Shown one piece after another: positions 32,572-41,992 of a stretch of 59,312 bases of DNA. The number at the start of each line of letters is the position of its first letter. Position 1 is the stretch's first letter. The translations under genes were made by a program, and so were the position numbers. Source of the DNA: Candidatus Omnitrophota bacterium. GTDB taxonomy: Bacteria > Omnitrophota > Gorgyraeia > DTHP01. Location: the NCBI GenBank assembly GCA_023819145.1, contig JAMWCW010000010.1:1-59312 (forward strand), given 5' to 3'. The notes under the pieces are model-generated. The model saw only the letters and a list, made by a program, of their open reading frames with translations, searched no databases and had not been told where the DNA came from.

Positions 32572-33552
32572 ATGAAGAAACGTGTTTTAAGCGGAATGCG
32601 GCCTACGGGGTATTTACACCTCGGTCATTTAGTAGGAGCGCTCTCTAATTGGGTAAATTTACAAAGGGAATATAACTGTTTTTTTATGATTGCAGATTGG
32701 CATGCTTTAATGAGTGAGTATCAAAATCCGGAGGAGATAAAAAAATATGTTTTTGATAATCTTATAGATTGGTTAGCTTGTGGAATTTCTCCAGAGGAAT
32801 CTACGATTTTTCTTCAGTCAGAAGTAAAGGAGCACTTAGAACTCCATATGATTCTCAGTATTCTCACTCCTCTTGCTTGGCTGGAGCGTTGCCCCACTTA
32901 TAAAGAGCAGATAAAAGAATTAAAAGATAAAGATTTAACTAATTACGGATTTTTAGGCTATCCAGTGCTTCAAGCGGCAGATATTTTGCTCTATAAAGCA
33001 TCTTTTGTGCCTGTAGGACAAGACCAGTTACCTCACCTGGAATTGACCCGAGAGTTGGTGCGGAGGTTCCATACTCTCTATAAGAAAGAGGTTTTTGTAG
33101 AACCGCAAGCACTCCTTACAGAAGTTCCTAAACTTTTAGGGATAGATGGGAGAAAGATGAGTAAGAGTTATAATAATTTCATTGCTTTATCCGACCCACC
33201 CGAGATTATTCTCAAAAAAGCCGAATCAATGTTTACCGATCCACAGAGAATCAAACGGGATATTCCCGGTAGACCTTGGCTATGCAACGTTCACGGCTAT
33301 TATAAGATATTTAGACCGGAGCTGGCGGAAAAAGTAGAACAGGAGTGTATTCAGGCTAAGAGAGGATGCAGAGAAGATAAACGCCAATTAGGAGAGGTTA
33401 TTGTTGAAGTTTTGAAACCCATACAGGAAAAACGTAATAAGCTTAGAAAAGACAGAAAATTAGTAGAAGAGATTTTGGAAAAGGGAAATAAAAAGGCAAG
33501 AGAAGTGGCTAAAGAAACACTTAAGGAAGTGAAATCAGCTTTGAAATTATAA
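32572..33552 (+). CDS. trpS: tryptophanyl-tRNA synthetase
   Basis: A 326-residue class I synthetase. The HIGH-like motif is GYLHLGHLVGA (residues about 13-23), and KMSKSYNNF (about 196-204) is the KMSKS loop. VPVGQDQLPHLELTRE is the family's tRNA/dimer signature, and the tryptophan-binding strands are present. It attaches tryptophan to tRNA-Trp. scpA starts four bases after its stop, so trpS-scpA-scpB form one unit. The Shine-Dalgarno is weak (AAAAGA). Confidence 0.95.
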   Translation: MKKRVLSGMRPTGYLHLGHLVGALSNWVNLQREYNCFFMIADWHALMSEYQNPEEIKKYVFDNLIDWLACGISPEESTIFLQSEVKEHLELHMILSILTPLAWLERCPTYKEQIKELKDKDLTNYGFLGYPVLQAADILLYKASFVPVGQDQLPHLELTRELVRRFHTLYKKEVFVEPQALLTEVPKLLGIDGRKMSKSYNNFIALSDPPEIILKKAESMFTDPQRIKRDIPGRPWLCNVHGYYKIFRPELAEKVEQECIQAKRGCREDKRQLGEVIVEVLKPIQEKRNKLRKDRKLVEEILEKGNKKAREVAKETLKEVKSALKL

Positions 33553-33556
33553 TACG

Positions 33557-34300
33557 ATGTCTTACCAAGTTCGTTTAGAAGTGTTTGAAGGTCCTTTGGA
33601 TTTACTCCTTTACCTCATCAAGAAGAATGAGGTGAGCATTTTTGATATTCCTATTGCGCAGATTACAGAACAGTATCTTGAGTATTTGGAGCTAATGGAG
33701 ATGATGGATTTGAATATTTCCGGAGAGTTTTTGGTTATGGCGGCAACACTCATTCATATAAAATCAAAAATGCTTCTTCCACCCGAGGAGAGTCCGCTGG
33801 AGGAAGAAGAGGAAGATCCTCGTGCAGAATTAGTGAAACGTCTGCTAGAGTATGCGCGGTTTAAAGAAGCCGCTCTTACTTTGCGGGAGAGGGAATTGAA
33901 ACGCAAGGAAGAATTTATCCGCGCGGAAGGAGCTAAACAATTTATAGATGAGGAGGGTAATGTTTATTTTGAGGCATCACTTTTTGATTTAATCACTGCC
34001 TTTACAAAGGCAGTAGGGCCTATTTCACGCGAGGCTTTTCAAGAAATAATTCGCGATGAGGTGACTGTGGAAGGAAAGATTCATGAACTCCTCCATCTTT
34101 TGATGGCTAAAGAAGTTTTTTACTTTAGAGAACTTTTAGCAAATGCAAAGACAAAAATAGAAGTAATTGTTACTTTTTTAGCCATTCTTGAGCTCATCCG
34201 TCTCAAAGAAATCATTGCCCGCCAGAAGGAGCTTTTCGGAGAAGTAGAAATAGTAAGAAATGAAAAACACCGTCTTGCTCCTGCGGAGAATGTAGGATAG
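33557..34300 (+). CDS. scpA: segregation and condensation protein A
   Basis: A 247-residue kleisin that joins SMC heads in the bacterial condensin. FEGPLDLLLYLIKKNEVSIF at residues about 9-28 is the N-terminal SMC-neck-binding helix region, and LVMAATLIHIKSKMLLPPEE follows. A charged linker and the C-terminal winged helix (VIVTFLAILELIRLKEI) close the protein. scpB follows 4 bases later. The SMC protein is not in the window. Confidence 0.95.
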   Translation: MSYQVRLEVFEGPLDLLLYLIKKNEVSIFDIPIAQITEQYLEYLELMEMMDLNISGEFLVMAATLIHIKSKMLLPPEESPLEEEEEDPRAELVKRLLEYARFKEAALTLRERELKRKEEFIRAEGAKQFIDEEGNVYFEASLFDLITAFTKAVGPISREAFQEIIRDEVTVEGKIHELLHLLMAKEVFYFRELLANAKTKIEVIVTFLAILELIRLKEIIARQKELFGEVEIVRNEKHRLAPAENVG

Positions 34301-34304
34301 AGAT

Positions 34305-34934
34305 ATGGAACGGGAGGAAATAAAACATATTCTGGAAGCAATACTTTTTGTTCACCATGAACCTTTGATTATTGAAAGGTTGAGAGAGATTTTAGAGGAA
34401 ACCGATGGCCGAATTATAAGAGAGTTAATCTATGAGTTAAAGTCTGAATATGAACAGCAAGAACGTGGATTTATGATTCGAGAGGTAGCAGGAGGGTTTC
34501 AGATGGTTAGTCAACCCCGCTTTGCCCCTTGGATAAAGAGGCTTTATAAAACAAGTCATACAGAAAGACTTACTCTGCCTACTTTAGAAACCCTTGCGAT
34601 TATTGCTTATAAGCAACCCATTACTCGCTTGGAGATTGAGGAAATTAGAGGAGTAAATGTAGATAATATCTTGAGGAATCTTCTGGAGGCAAATCTTATA
34701 AGAGTAGTGGGAAGGAAGGAAGTCTTAGGAAAACCTATGCTTTACGGAACGACCAAAAAATTCTTAGAATATTTTGGACTCAATTCTCTTGAAGAACTGC
34801 CAAGATTAGAAGAGTTTATAGGCAAAGTAGAAAATCTATCTCATTCACAACTGCCATCGCAGAGGGATGCAGTTAATGGAGGAGAAGTGCTTCCTGAGAG
34901 AATTCCTGATGATACACAAAATAATACAGGGTGA
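34305..34934 (+). CDS. scpB: segregation and condensation protein B
   Basis: A 209-residue partner of ScpA with two winged-helix domains. The characteristic stretch LPTLETLAIIAYKQPITRLE and the following IRGVNVDNILRNLL are intact. LLEANLIRVVGRKEVLGKPM and LYGTTKKFLEYFGLNSLEEL close the second winged helix. It dimerises and binds ScpA. Its start overlaps the ScpA operon spacing (4 bases). The 3' end runs 29 bases ahead of the pheA ATG. Confidence 0.95.
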   Translation: MEREEIKHILEAILFVHHEPLIIERLREILEETDGRIIRELIYELKSEYEQQERGFMIREVAGGFQMVSQPRFAPWIKRLYKTSHTERLTLPTLETLAIIAYKQPITRLEIEEIRGVNVDNILRNLLEANLIRVVGRKEVLGKPMLYGTTKKFLEYFGLNSLEELPRLEEFIGKVENLSHSQLPSQRDAVNGGEVLPERIPDDTQNNTG

Positions 34935-34962
34935 GATTTTTGATAAAACAAAAGGAGTTTTT

Positions 34963-36024
34963 ATGGAATTGATTCAGTTACGGAAAAAAGTTGATATGGT
35001 AGATAAAAAAATCGTAGAACTGCTCAATGAACGAGCGGAGTTAACGCTTAAGATAGCGAAGGTTAAAAGGGGACTCAAGGAGTCTATCTACGTTCCTGAC
35101 CGTGAGAGTGAAGTTTACAATAAAGTGTTCAGGGCAAATAAGGGTCCTTTAAAGAACGAATCTCTTTCTGCCATATACCGGGAGATTATGTCTGCTTCAC
35201 TTTCACTAGAAAAATGTCTCAGGATTGCTTATCTTGGGCCACCCGCTACTTTTACTCACCTTGCTGCATTGCGTAAATTTGGAAGTCAGGTGGAGTATGT
35301 TGATTGTCGTGGTATAACTGATGTATTTAATGAAGTGGAAAAAGGTAACGCAGATTACGGGGTAGTTCCTATTGAAAATTCTATAGAAGGAGCAGTGACT
35401 CATACCTTAGATATGTTTGTAGATAGTGATGTAAACATCTGTTCTGAGATTTCTTTAGAGATAGAACACAATCTCTTAGCGAAGTGTAAGAAAAACGAGA
35501 TAAGGAAAGTTTATTCTAATCCTCAGGTTTTTGGACAATGTAGGATATGGTTGGAATCGAATTTACCGCGCGCAGAACTGGTTGAAGTTTCCAGTACTAC
35601 GAAAGCAGCAGAATTCGCTAGTTGTGAAAAATTATCTGCAGCGATTGCTTCTGAAATGGCAGCAGAGCGTTATGGACTGAAGATATTAGCGAGTTCTATT
35701 GAAGACAGTCCGCACAATGTAACACGATTTCTCGTAATTGGAAAGAGTTTAACTCGTCCTACAGGAAAGGATAAAACCTCAGTGATGTTTTCCATAAAGG
35801 ATCGTGTAGGAGCATTGCATGCGATGCTTTTTCCTTTCAAGAAACATAATATAAACTTGACTAAGATTGAATCTCGGCCTTCGAAAAGAAAACCTTGGGA
35901 TTATTACTTCTTTATTGACCTTGAGGGACACATAGAGGATAGAAAGGTTAAGAATGCGCTGGTGGAATTGGAGAAAATTTGCACCTACCTTAAGGTCTTA
36001 GGATCCTATCCTGCAGCCGGATAG
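34963..36024 (+). CDS. pheA: bifunctional chorismate mutase / prephenate dehydratase
   Basis: The ATG at 34963 with AAAGGAG upstream gives 353 residues; a longer frame back to 34867 would overlap scpB. Residues about 1-85 are an AroQ-type chorismate mutase (ELIQLRKKVDMVDKKIVELL). Residues about 90-265 are prephenate dehydratase (AYLGPPATFTHLAALRKFG, GVVPIENSIEGAV, and the TRF motif in SPHNVTRFLVIG). Residues about 275-353 form an ACT domain with the ESRPSKRKPW phenylalanine-binding segment. It makes phenylpyruvate and is likely inhibited by phenylalanine. Confidence 0.95.
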   Translation: MELIQLRKKVDMVDKKIVELLNERAELTLKIAKVKRGLKESIYVPDRESEVYNKVFRANKGPLKNESLSAIYREIMSASLSLEKCLRIAYLGPPATFTHLAALRKFGSQVEYVDCRGITDVFNEVEKGNADYGVVPIENSIEGAVTHTLDMFVDSDVNICSEISLEIEHNLLAKCKKNEIRKVYSNPQVFGQCRIWLESNLPRAELVEVSSTTKAAEFASCEKLSAAIASEMAAERYGLKILASSIEDSPHNVTRFLVIGKSLTRPTGKDKTSVMFSIKDRVGALHAMLFPFKKHNINLTKIESRPSKRKPWDYYFFIDLEGHIEDRKVKNALVELEKICTYLKVLGSYPAAG

Positions 36025-36047
36025 TAGGTAGAAGAATATCTATAGTT

Positions 36048-37145
36048 ATGAGTATAAAATCTCTGCTTAGGAAAAATATAGATAAAGTTCAGCCCTATCA
36101 TCCAGGGAAGCCCATACAAGAGGTAAAAAGAGAACTGGGCTTAAATGATGTGATAAAACTTGCTTCTAATGAGAATCCTCTGGGAGTTTCTCCTAAGGCG
36201 ATAGAGGCGATTCTAGAAGCACTTCCCGACGTCAACCGCTATCCAGAGTCAAGTTGCTTCTATCTTAAGCGTCGCTTGGCACAAAAATTTGGCTTAAAGG
36301 AGGAAAATTTTATTATTGGCAATGGTTCAGATGAGATAATTGTCCTTGTGCTGCGTGCTCTTATCAACCCAGGTGATACAGTAGTTATTGCCCATCCTAC
36401 TTTTCTAATCTATGATATTCAGTCGAATGCCTGCGGAGCAAAGATTATTGAAGTTCCTTTAAAATCTTTTCGCTATGATTTGAAGAAGATGAAAGAAAAA
36501 ATTAGTGATAAGGTAAAAATTGTTTTTATTGCTAATCCCGATAATCCTACGGGTACATATGTTACAGAAAAAGAGATTGAGGAATTTATGAAGGATATTC
36601 CCGAGAAAACGCTTGTATTCTTTGATGAAGCATACTACGAATTTGCCCAAGCATTCAAAGGTTATCCTGATACCCTTCGTTTTCTGGATAGAAAAAATAT
36701 TATTATTACACGTTCATTCTCTAAGGCTTACGGTCTTGCAGGGTTACGCGTCGGCTATGGTATTGGTTCACCTGATTTGATAAGTTATTTAGAGAGAATC
36801 CGTGAGCCTTTTAATGTAAATAGCCTTGCTCAAGCAGGGGCATTGGCTGCTTTGGATGACAGAAGTTTTTTAGAGAAAACATTAGAGATTACGCGTAAAG
36901 GTAAAGAATACCTTTACTCAGAGTTTAAGAAAATGGGGCTTTCCTTTATTCCCTCCGCGACAAATTTTGTGTTGGTGGATGTGATTAAAAACAGTGAGTA
37001 TATTTTTAAAGAATTATTGAAGAAAGGAGTGATTGTGCGGAATATGGAAACGTGGGGTTTGAACAATTTTATTCGGGTTACCATTGGGACTAAAAAAGAG
37101 AACGAGAGGTTTATAAAGGAACTTAGAAAAATATTAGGGGGATAA
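36048..37145 (+). CDS. hisC: histidinol-phosphate aminotransferase family
   Basis: A 365-residue class I/II PLP enzyme. [26 protein letters not shown] and [16 protein letters not shown], with the PLP lysine, fit HisC. Set between pheA and aroF it may act mainly on phenylpyruvate and 4-hydroxyphenylpyruvate, as HisC-type enzymes often do in such operons. The name is therefore by family. The ATG at 36048 has only a weak upstream site. Its stop (TAA 37143-37145) is directly followed by a 10-codon mini-frame. Confidence 0.88.
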   Translation: MSIKSLLRKNIDKVQPYHPGKPIQEVKRELGLNDVIKLASNENPLGVSPKAIEAILEALPDVNRYPESSCFYLKRRLAQKFGLKEENFIIGNGSDEIIVLVLRALINPGDTVVIAHPTFLIYDIQSNACGAKIIEVPLKSFRYDLKKMKEKISDKVKIVFIANPDNPTGTYVTEKEIEEFMKDIPEKTLVFFDEAYYEFAQAFKGYPDTLRFLDRKNIIITRSFSKAYGLAGLRVGYGIGSPDLISYLERIREPFNVNSLAQAGALAALDDRSFLEKTLEITRKGKEYLYSEFKKMGLSFIPSATNFVLVDVIKNSEYIFKELLKKGVIVRNMETWGLNNFIRVTIGTKKENERFIKELRKILGG

Positions 37146-37178
37146 ATGATAATTGTTTTAAAGAGGAGGAGGAGATGA
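37146..37178 (+). CDS. 10-residue mini-gene [10 protein letters not shown] before aroF
   Basis: ATG 37146 directly follows the hisC stop and opens [10 protein letters not shown], closed by TGA 37176-37178, which overlaps the aroF ATG (37175-37177). The first five codons give the same residues (MIIVL) as the aroF start, so it looks like a duplicated gene start. The arginine run is the AGGAGGAGGAGA that also serves as the aroF Shine-Dalgarno. Could couple translation of hisC to aroF, or be a chance reading. Confidence 0.35.
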   Translation: MIIVLKRRRR

Positions 37179-38188
37179 TTATTGTTTTGCGTCCGGATGC
37201 TACTTCCGAACAGATAGAACATATTGTTAAAAAAGTAGAATCCTTGGGTTTAAAAACCATGGTTTCTAAAGGGGTGGAACGTACTATCATTGGGGTGATT
37301 GGGGAAGAAGATGTTTTGAGAGTTCAGCCTTTGGAAATATATCCGGGAGTAGAAAAGGTTATGCCCGTTTTAGCTCCCTATAAACTGGTTTCGCGTGAGT
37401 TTAAAACCGAGGATACTATTATTGATGTAAAAGGGGTGAAAATTGGAGGTAAGCGGATTGTGGTTATGGCAGGACCGTGTGCGATAGAAAGATACGATTT
37501 GCTTCTTGAAACCGCCAAAAAATTAAAGGCCTCAGGAGTAAATATATTAAGGGGAGGCGCCTTTAAACCACGCACTTCTCCCTACAGTTTCCAAGGCTTG
37601 GGAGAAGAGGGGTTGAAATATTTAAAAGAAGTAGCGGATAATGTGGGAATGATTACCGTAACGGAAATAATGGATCCTCGTGATCTGTCGCTAATTGAGA
37701 AATATGCCGATATTATTCAGATAGGTGCGCGTAATATGCAGAATTTTAATCTCCTTAAAGAAGTGGGGCTTTCGCGGAGACCTGTGTTATTAAAAAGAGG
37801 TATGATGTCTACAGTCAAGGAATTACTCATGTCTGCAGAATATATTCTTTCTAATGGTAATTTCAATGTTATTCTTTGTGAACGAGGGATCCGCACCTTT
37901 GAAGAATCTACACGTTTTACTCTGGATGTGAGTGCTGTTCCCGTTATTAAACAGTTGAGTCACCTTCCGGTAGTGGTTGACCCCTCCCACGCTGCAGGAA
38001 AATGGGGGCTTGTCCTGCCTCTTTCTTTATCAGCAGTGGCTGCAGGTTGTGATGGGTTAATTGTAGAAGTGCATCCCAACCCTGAGGAGGCGCTTTCTGA
38101 TGGGATACAACAACTTCTCCCTGAGAAATTTGCGGAATTGATGGAAAGTTTAAAAAAGGTTGCAAAAGCAGTGGGAAGGGAATTGTGA
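37175..38188 (+). CDS. aroF: 3-deoxy-7-phosphoheptulonate (DAHP) synthase
   Basis: A 337-residue enzyme of the AroF-I/beta (B. subtilis or Thermotoga-like) type. An N-terminal ferredoxin-like domain (residues about 1-70: [16 protein letters not shown]) precedes the TIM barrel. [25 protein letters not shown] and [13 protein letters not shown] hold the metal and PEP/erythrose-4-phosphate sites. It begins the shikimate pathway. The ATG at 37175 is preceded by a strong GGAGGAGGAG. The N-terminal domain type is often regulated by tyrosine or phenylalanine. Confidence 0.95.
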   Translation: MIIVLRPDATSEQIEHIVKKVESLGLKTMVSKGVERTIIGVIGEEDVLRVQPLEIYPGVEKVMPVLAPYKLVSREFKTEDTIIDVKGVKIGGKRIVVMAGPCAIERYDLLLETAKKLKASGVNILRGGAFKPRTSPYSFQGLGEEGLKYLKEVADNVGMITVTEIMDPRDLSLIEKYADIIQIGARNMQNFNLLKEVGLSRRPVLLKRGMMSTVKELLMSAEYILSNGNFNVILCERGIRTFEESTRFTLDVSAVPVIKQLSHLPVVVDPSHAAGKWGLVLPLSLSAVAAGCDGLIVEVHPNPEEALSDGIQQLLPEKFAELMESLKKVAKAVGREL

Positions 38189-38243
38189 GAGATAATTATT
38201 CACCAAGTTCTAAAAAGAGCTAATAACAGTCCTTATAACGAAA

Positions 38244-39089
38244 TTGAGATTATTTAAACGAGTTACGATTATTGGGGTGGGTTTAATAGGAGGTTCCCTT
38301 GGTTTGGCTTTAAGAAGGAAAAATCTTGCGGAAGAAATTTTAGGGGTTTGTCGTCATCGGAGTTCCCTTGTTTGGGCTAAGAAACTTGGTGCAATTACTA
38401 AAGGATACAGCGATATAAAAGATGCGGTTAGAGATAGTGATTTAATTATTCTTGCTACACCGGTGAATGAGATTATAGAAATCATACCGCGTATCTATCC
38501 CTTTATTAAAAAAGGAGCAATTGTTACCGATGTAGGAAGCACAAAGGTAGAGATTGTCAAACAAGGGGAAAGGGTTTTTTCTAAAGATATTTATTTTGTG
38601 GGAGCTCATCCTCTTACCGGCTCGGAAAAGAGGGGGATTAAGGAGGCAAAGGAGAATATTTTTAGAAACAATTTTTGTATTATTACTTCCACTCCACATA
38701 CAAATAAAATGGCTTTGGAAAAAGTCTGTAGTCTCTGGAAATTATTGGGAGCAAAGATAAAAGTAATGACCCCCTCCGTACATGACTGTTTAATGGCAAA
38801 GATAAGCCATCTGCCCCATGCCGTGGCAGTGGCCTTGATTCTCAGTATAGAAGATAAAAATATCCCTTTGGGAGCAGGAGGATTGCGGGATACTACGCGC
38901 ATTGCTTCCAGTAGCCCTTATCTCTGGAGAGATATTTTCTTCACTAATCAGAAGTTGGTTCTTAAGACAATAGAGAAGTTTAATAGAGTATTGAATGATT
39001 TTTCTTCTGCTCTTTACCTAAGAGATAAGAGTGCTCTCTTTAATCTTTTGAAAAGGGCGCAGAAGAAACGTGCTTTATTGAAGGGATGA
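38244..39089 (+). CDS. tyrA: prephenate dehydrogenase
   Basis: A 281-residue enzyme of tyrosine synthesis. The NAD(P)-binding GVGLIGGSLGLALRRK is at residues about 10-25. GAHPLTGSEKRGI is the prephenate site and SHLPHAVAVALIL its partner. The start is a TTG at 38244; no ATG lies near the required N-terminus. The Shine-Dalgarno is poor. No ACT domain or chorismate mutase is fused. With pheA, hisC and aroF it gives the cell a compact aromatic amino acid operon. Confidence 0.92.
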   Translation: MRLFKRVTIIGVGLIGGSLGLALRRKNLAEEILGVCRHRSSLVWAKKLGAITKGYSDIKDAVRDSDLIILATPVNEIIEIIPRIYPFIKKGAIVTDVGSTKVEIVKQGERVFSKDIYFVGAHPLTGSEKRGIKEAKENIFRNNFCIITSTPHTNKMALEKVCSLWKLLGAKIKVMTPSVHDCLMAKISHLPHAVAVALILSIEDKNIPLGAGGLRDTTRIASSSPYLWRDIFFTNQKLVLKTIEKFNRVLNDFSSALYLRDKSALFNLLKRAQKKRALLKG

Positions 39090-39090
39090 T

Positions 39091-39783
39091 ATGGGTTCCG
39101 GAAAAAAGGATATAGTAGCCATAGACGGACCGGCAGGTGCAGGTAAGTCTACGGTAGCGAAATTGGTTGCAGAGAAGTTAAAGTATTTTTATATAGACAC
39201 AGGAGCAATGTATCGTGCACTTACTCTCAAAGCATTGCAGGAAGGGATAGATTTTAAAGATGAGGAAAGTTTAATCGATTTGTCGAAAAGGGCTGTTATT
39301 GAGTTAAAAAGAGATAGAGATGGAAGATTAAAGACAATTTTAGATGGTAAAGATGTTTCAAAGCGCATTCGGGACAAGGACGTTAATCTTAATATATCCG
39401 CCCTTTCTAAGATAAAAGGGGTAAGGATGAATATGGTTCTTCGTCAGAGAAAAATGGGAGAGCGAGGTAAAGTAGTATTAGAAGGGAGAGATATTGGGAC
39501 GGTGGTATTTCCCAATGCACGCTATAAATTTTATCTTGATGCGGATTTTCGTGAACGGGTGGCAAGAAGATATAGAGAATTTATTCTTCAGGGTAAAAAG
39601 ATATCGATGGAGGAAGTAAGAAGAGATTTGCTTCGGCGTGACCGTTCGGATAAATTGAGAAAAGTTGCTCCTTTGAAAAAAGCTAAAGATGCACTTTATA
39701 TTGATACGACTTGTTTAGATATTAATGAAGTGGTGGAAAAAATTATTACATCCATAAAGGCAGTTTCTCTATGTAAACGTTAG
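39091..39783 (+). CDS. cmk: cytidylate kinase
   Basis: A 230-residue enzyme that phosphorylates CMP and dCMP. The P-loop GPAGAGKSTVAK is at residues about 12-23, then YIDTGAMYRALTL and LEGRDIGTVVFPNA form the CMP site. The lid region RRDRSDKLRKVAPL has the usual arginines. Starts one base after tyrA. The downstream order cmk-plsC-rpsA is the conserved Gram-positive and PVC-like arrangement. Confidence 0.95.
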   Translation: MGSGKKDIVAIDGPAGAGKSTVAKLVAEKLKYFYIDTGAMYRALTLKALQEGIDFKDEESLIDLSKRAVIELKRDRDGRLKTILDGKDVSKRIRDKDVNLNISALSKIKGVRMNMVLRQRKMGERGKVVLEGRDIGTVVFPNARYKFYLDADFRERVARRYREFILQGKKISMEEVRRDLLRRDRSDKLRKVAPLKKAKDALYIDTTCLDINEVVEKIITSIKAVSLCKR

Positions 39784-39786
39784 GAC

Positions 39787-40380
39787 ATGTTTTATTGCGT
39801 ATCAAGATGGTTATGTTATGTTATTTTTAAGATATTTTTTAGATACAGGATATACGGGAAAAATAATCTTCCCCAGAGAGGTCCTTATATTATTGCTTCC
39901 AATCACTCAAGTTATCTTGACCCTATAGCGATTGGAATTTTGACACCTACACCACTTAATTTTATGGCACGGGAGGACCTTTTTAGAAATAGAGTTTTTG
40001 CTTTAATTATCAGAAACTTAAATTCCATCCCTCTGGACAGGGAAAGACAGGATATAAAAGCGTTACGCCGAGGGATAAAGGTTTTAAAAAAAGGTGGTAA
40101 CTTGGTGATTTTTCCCGAAGGGAGGCGTTCCCTAAACGGGGAATTGGGTAATCCTTTATTAGGTGTGGGGTTTCTAGCGCAGGTGGCAAATACAAAAGTA
40201 GTTCCTGTATATCTGGAGGGGACAAATCTGGCTTTGCCAGTGAATGCTTGTTTTATTCGTTTTAAAAAAATCCGTGCTTTTGTGGGAGAACCTGTTGATC
40301 CAGATAACCGCACCGCAGAAGAAATAGTTTCATTGGTTTGGGAAAGAGTGCGTCTTTTGAAAGAGAGAGCAAAATCTTAA
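39787..40380 (+). CDS. plsC: 1-acylglycerol-3-phosphate acyltransferase
   Basis: A 197-residue membrane-associated acyltransferase. Block I NHSSYLDP with the catalytic His-x4-Asp is at about residues 37-44; block II is SIPLDRERQDIKALRRGI, and block III FPEGRRSLNGELGN. It makes phosphatidic acid, the substrate of CdsA encoded at 22212. It starts 3 bases after cmk and ends 19 bases before rpsA. Short for the family but complete across the blocks. The name is by family and position. Confidence 0.9.
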   Translation: MFYCVSRWLCYVIFKIFFRYRIYGKNNLPQRGPYIIASNHSSYLDPIAIGILTPTPLNFMAREDLFRNRVFALIIRNLNSIPLDRERQDIKALRRGIKVLKKGGNLVIFPEGRRSLNGELGNPLLGVGFLAQVANTKVVPVYLEGTNLALPVNACFIRFKKIRAFVGEPVDPDNRTAEEIVSLVWERVRLLKERAKS

Positions 40381-40399
40381 AAAACGGAGGTGATATTTA

Positions 40400-41977
40400 A
40401 TGTCAGAAGAGAAAAAAGAAAGTTTGAGCAGGGAGGAGTTGGCAGAGATTTATGCCACGACGATTAAAAACTTGGAAGAGGGTAATATCATTAAAGGTAA
40501 AATTGTTGAAATTAGGGGTAATGACGTAATTGTGGATATTGGTTACAAGGCGGAAGGATTCCTTCCTAAATCTGAATTCTCGGATATTTCAGGTATAAAG
40601 GTGGGAGATGAGATTGATGTGTATATAGATGACTTGGAGAATGAGAACGGTGTTGTAGTCCTTTCTAAAATTAAAGCAGACCGTACGCTGGGGTGGGAAC
40701 GAATTCTGGAAAATTATAAAGAAGGCGATTTAATTGAAGGGAGAGTGGTGCGTAAAGTAAAGGGTGGGCTTATGGTAGATATAGGAGTAGAGGCATTTCT
40801 TCCCTCCTCCCTTTGTGGTGTAAAAGCCCCCGCAGGAGTTGACAGGATGCTGGGACAGACCTTTAAGTTCAGAATTGTAAAAATGAATAAACAGCGTCAC
40901 AACGTTGTAGTCTCTCGTAAGGATGTAATGCTTTTGGAGAAAGAAGAGGCGAAGAAGAAGATGCTTGAAAGCATGAAAGAAGGAGATATTCGTACTGGCA
41001 CAGTAAAGAACATTACCGATTACGGGGCGTTTATAGACTTGGGTGGCGTTGACGGACTTTTACACATTACGGATATGACATGGGGCAGAATCAGTCATCC
41101 CTCAGAGATGCTTGCTTTGGGGGACAAGATTGATGTGGTTGTTCTGAACGTAGACAGAGAAAATGCCAAGGTTTCTTTGGGTTTGAAACAGAAGACCGAG
41201 AACCCCTGGAAGGAAGTGGAAAAGAAATTTACGGTGGGTTCCCGAGTTAAGGGGAAGGTGGTAAACATTGTTCCTTACGGAGCATTTGTAGAGTTGGATA
41301 AAGGGATTGAGGGATTGATTCATATTTCGGAGTTCTCTTGGACGAAAAAAGTTCATGACCCCCATGAGTTTGTAGCAATAGGAGATGCGATAGAAGTTGT
41401 TGTTTTAAGTGTTGATGCAGAGAATAAAAAAATTTCTTTGAGTATAAGACAGTTGGAACAAGACCCGTGGATTAAAATTACTACCAACTATCCTGTGGGA
41501 ACAAAGGTCAAAGGTAAGATAAAACACATTACTGACTACGGAGCCTTTGTAGAATTGGAAGATGGTGTAGAAGGCATGATTCATGTTTCAGATATTTCCT
41601 GGACAAAGAAGTTGAGAACTCCTGCAGAAGTTCTGAAAAAAGGCGAGAAAATAGAAGCAATAGTTGTTTCCTTAGATGAGGAAAATCGTCGAGTTAATTT
41701 AGGGATAAAACAACTAATTCCTGATCCTTGGCAACAACTGGTAGAGAAGTTTAAAGTTGATACCGTTATAGAAGGAAAAATAAATAAGGTAACAAATTTT
41801 GGAGTTTTTGTAGAGCTTACTCCCGAATTAGAAGGGCTTTTACACATTTCGGAAATCGACCCTTCTCTGGCAAGTAAACTCGAAGAGATATATAAAGTCG
41901 GCGATAAACTTAAGGTAAAGGTGGTAAAGATTGATAATGAAAGGAGACAAATTGGTTTAAGTACCAAACTTGAGTAG
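40400..41977 (+). CDS. rpsA: ribosomal protein S1, six S1 domains
   Basis: A 525-residue protein. Six S1-type OB folds are visible starting near residues 30 (EGNIIKGKIVEIRGNDVIVD), 115 (GDLIEGRVVRKVKGGLMVD), 195, 285, 370 and 455. The central ones carry the strong KNITDYGAFIDL or NIVPYGAFVEL signature, the first two are weaker as in E. coli where they bind the ribosome. It recruits mRNA to the 30S subunit. GGAGGTGA precedes the ATG. If many messages here are leaderless or lack Shine-Dalgarno sites, S1 dependence would be of interest. Confidence 0.94.
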   Translation: MSEEKKESLSREELAEIYATTIKNLEEGNIIKGKIVEIRGNDVIVDIGYKAEGFLPKSEFSDISGIKVGDEIDVYIDDLENENGVVVLSKIKADRTLGWERILENYKEGDLIEGRVVRKVKGGLMVDIGVEAFLPSSLCGVKAPAGVDRMLGQTFKFRIVKMNKQRHNVVVSRKDVMLLEKEEAKKKMLESMKEGDIRTGTVKNITDYGAFIDLGGVDGLLHITDMTWGRISHPSEMLALGDKIDVVVLNVDRENAKVSLGLKQKTENPWKEVEKKFTVGSRVKGKVVNIVPYGAFVELDKGIEGLIHISEFSWTKKVHDPHEFVAIGDAIEVVVLSVDAENKKISLSIRQLEQDPWIKITTNYPVGTKVKGKIKHITDYGAFVELEDGVEGMIHVSDISWTKKLRTPAEVLKKGEKIEAIVVSLDEENRRVNLGIKQLIPDPWQQLVEKFKVDTVIEGKINKVTNFGVFVELTPELEGLLHISEIDPSLASKLEEIYKVGDKLKVKVVKIDNERRQIGLSTKLE

Positions 41978-41992
41978 AGGTGGGTATTGGTC

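Noticed and set aside
34867-34962. Longer pheA start overlapping scpB
   Set aside because: The added residues do not belong to the chorismate mutase domain and the ATG at 34963 has a good Shine-Dalgarno.
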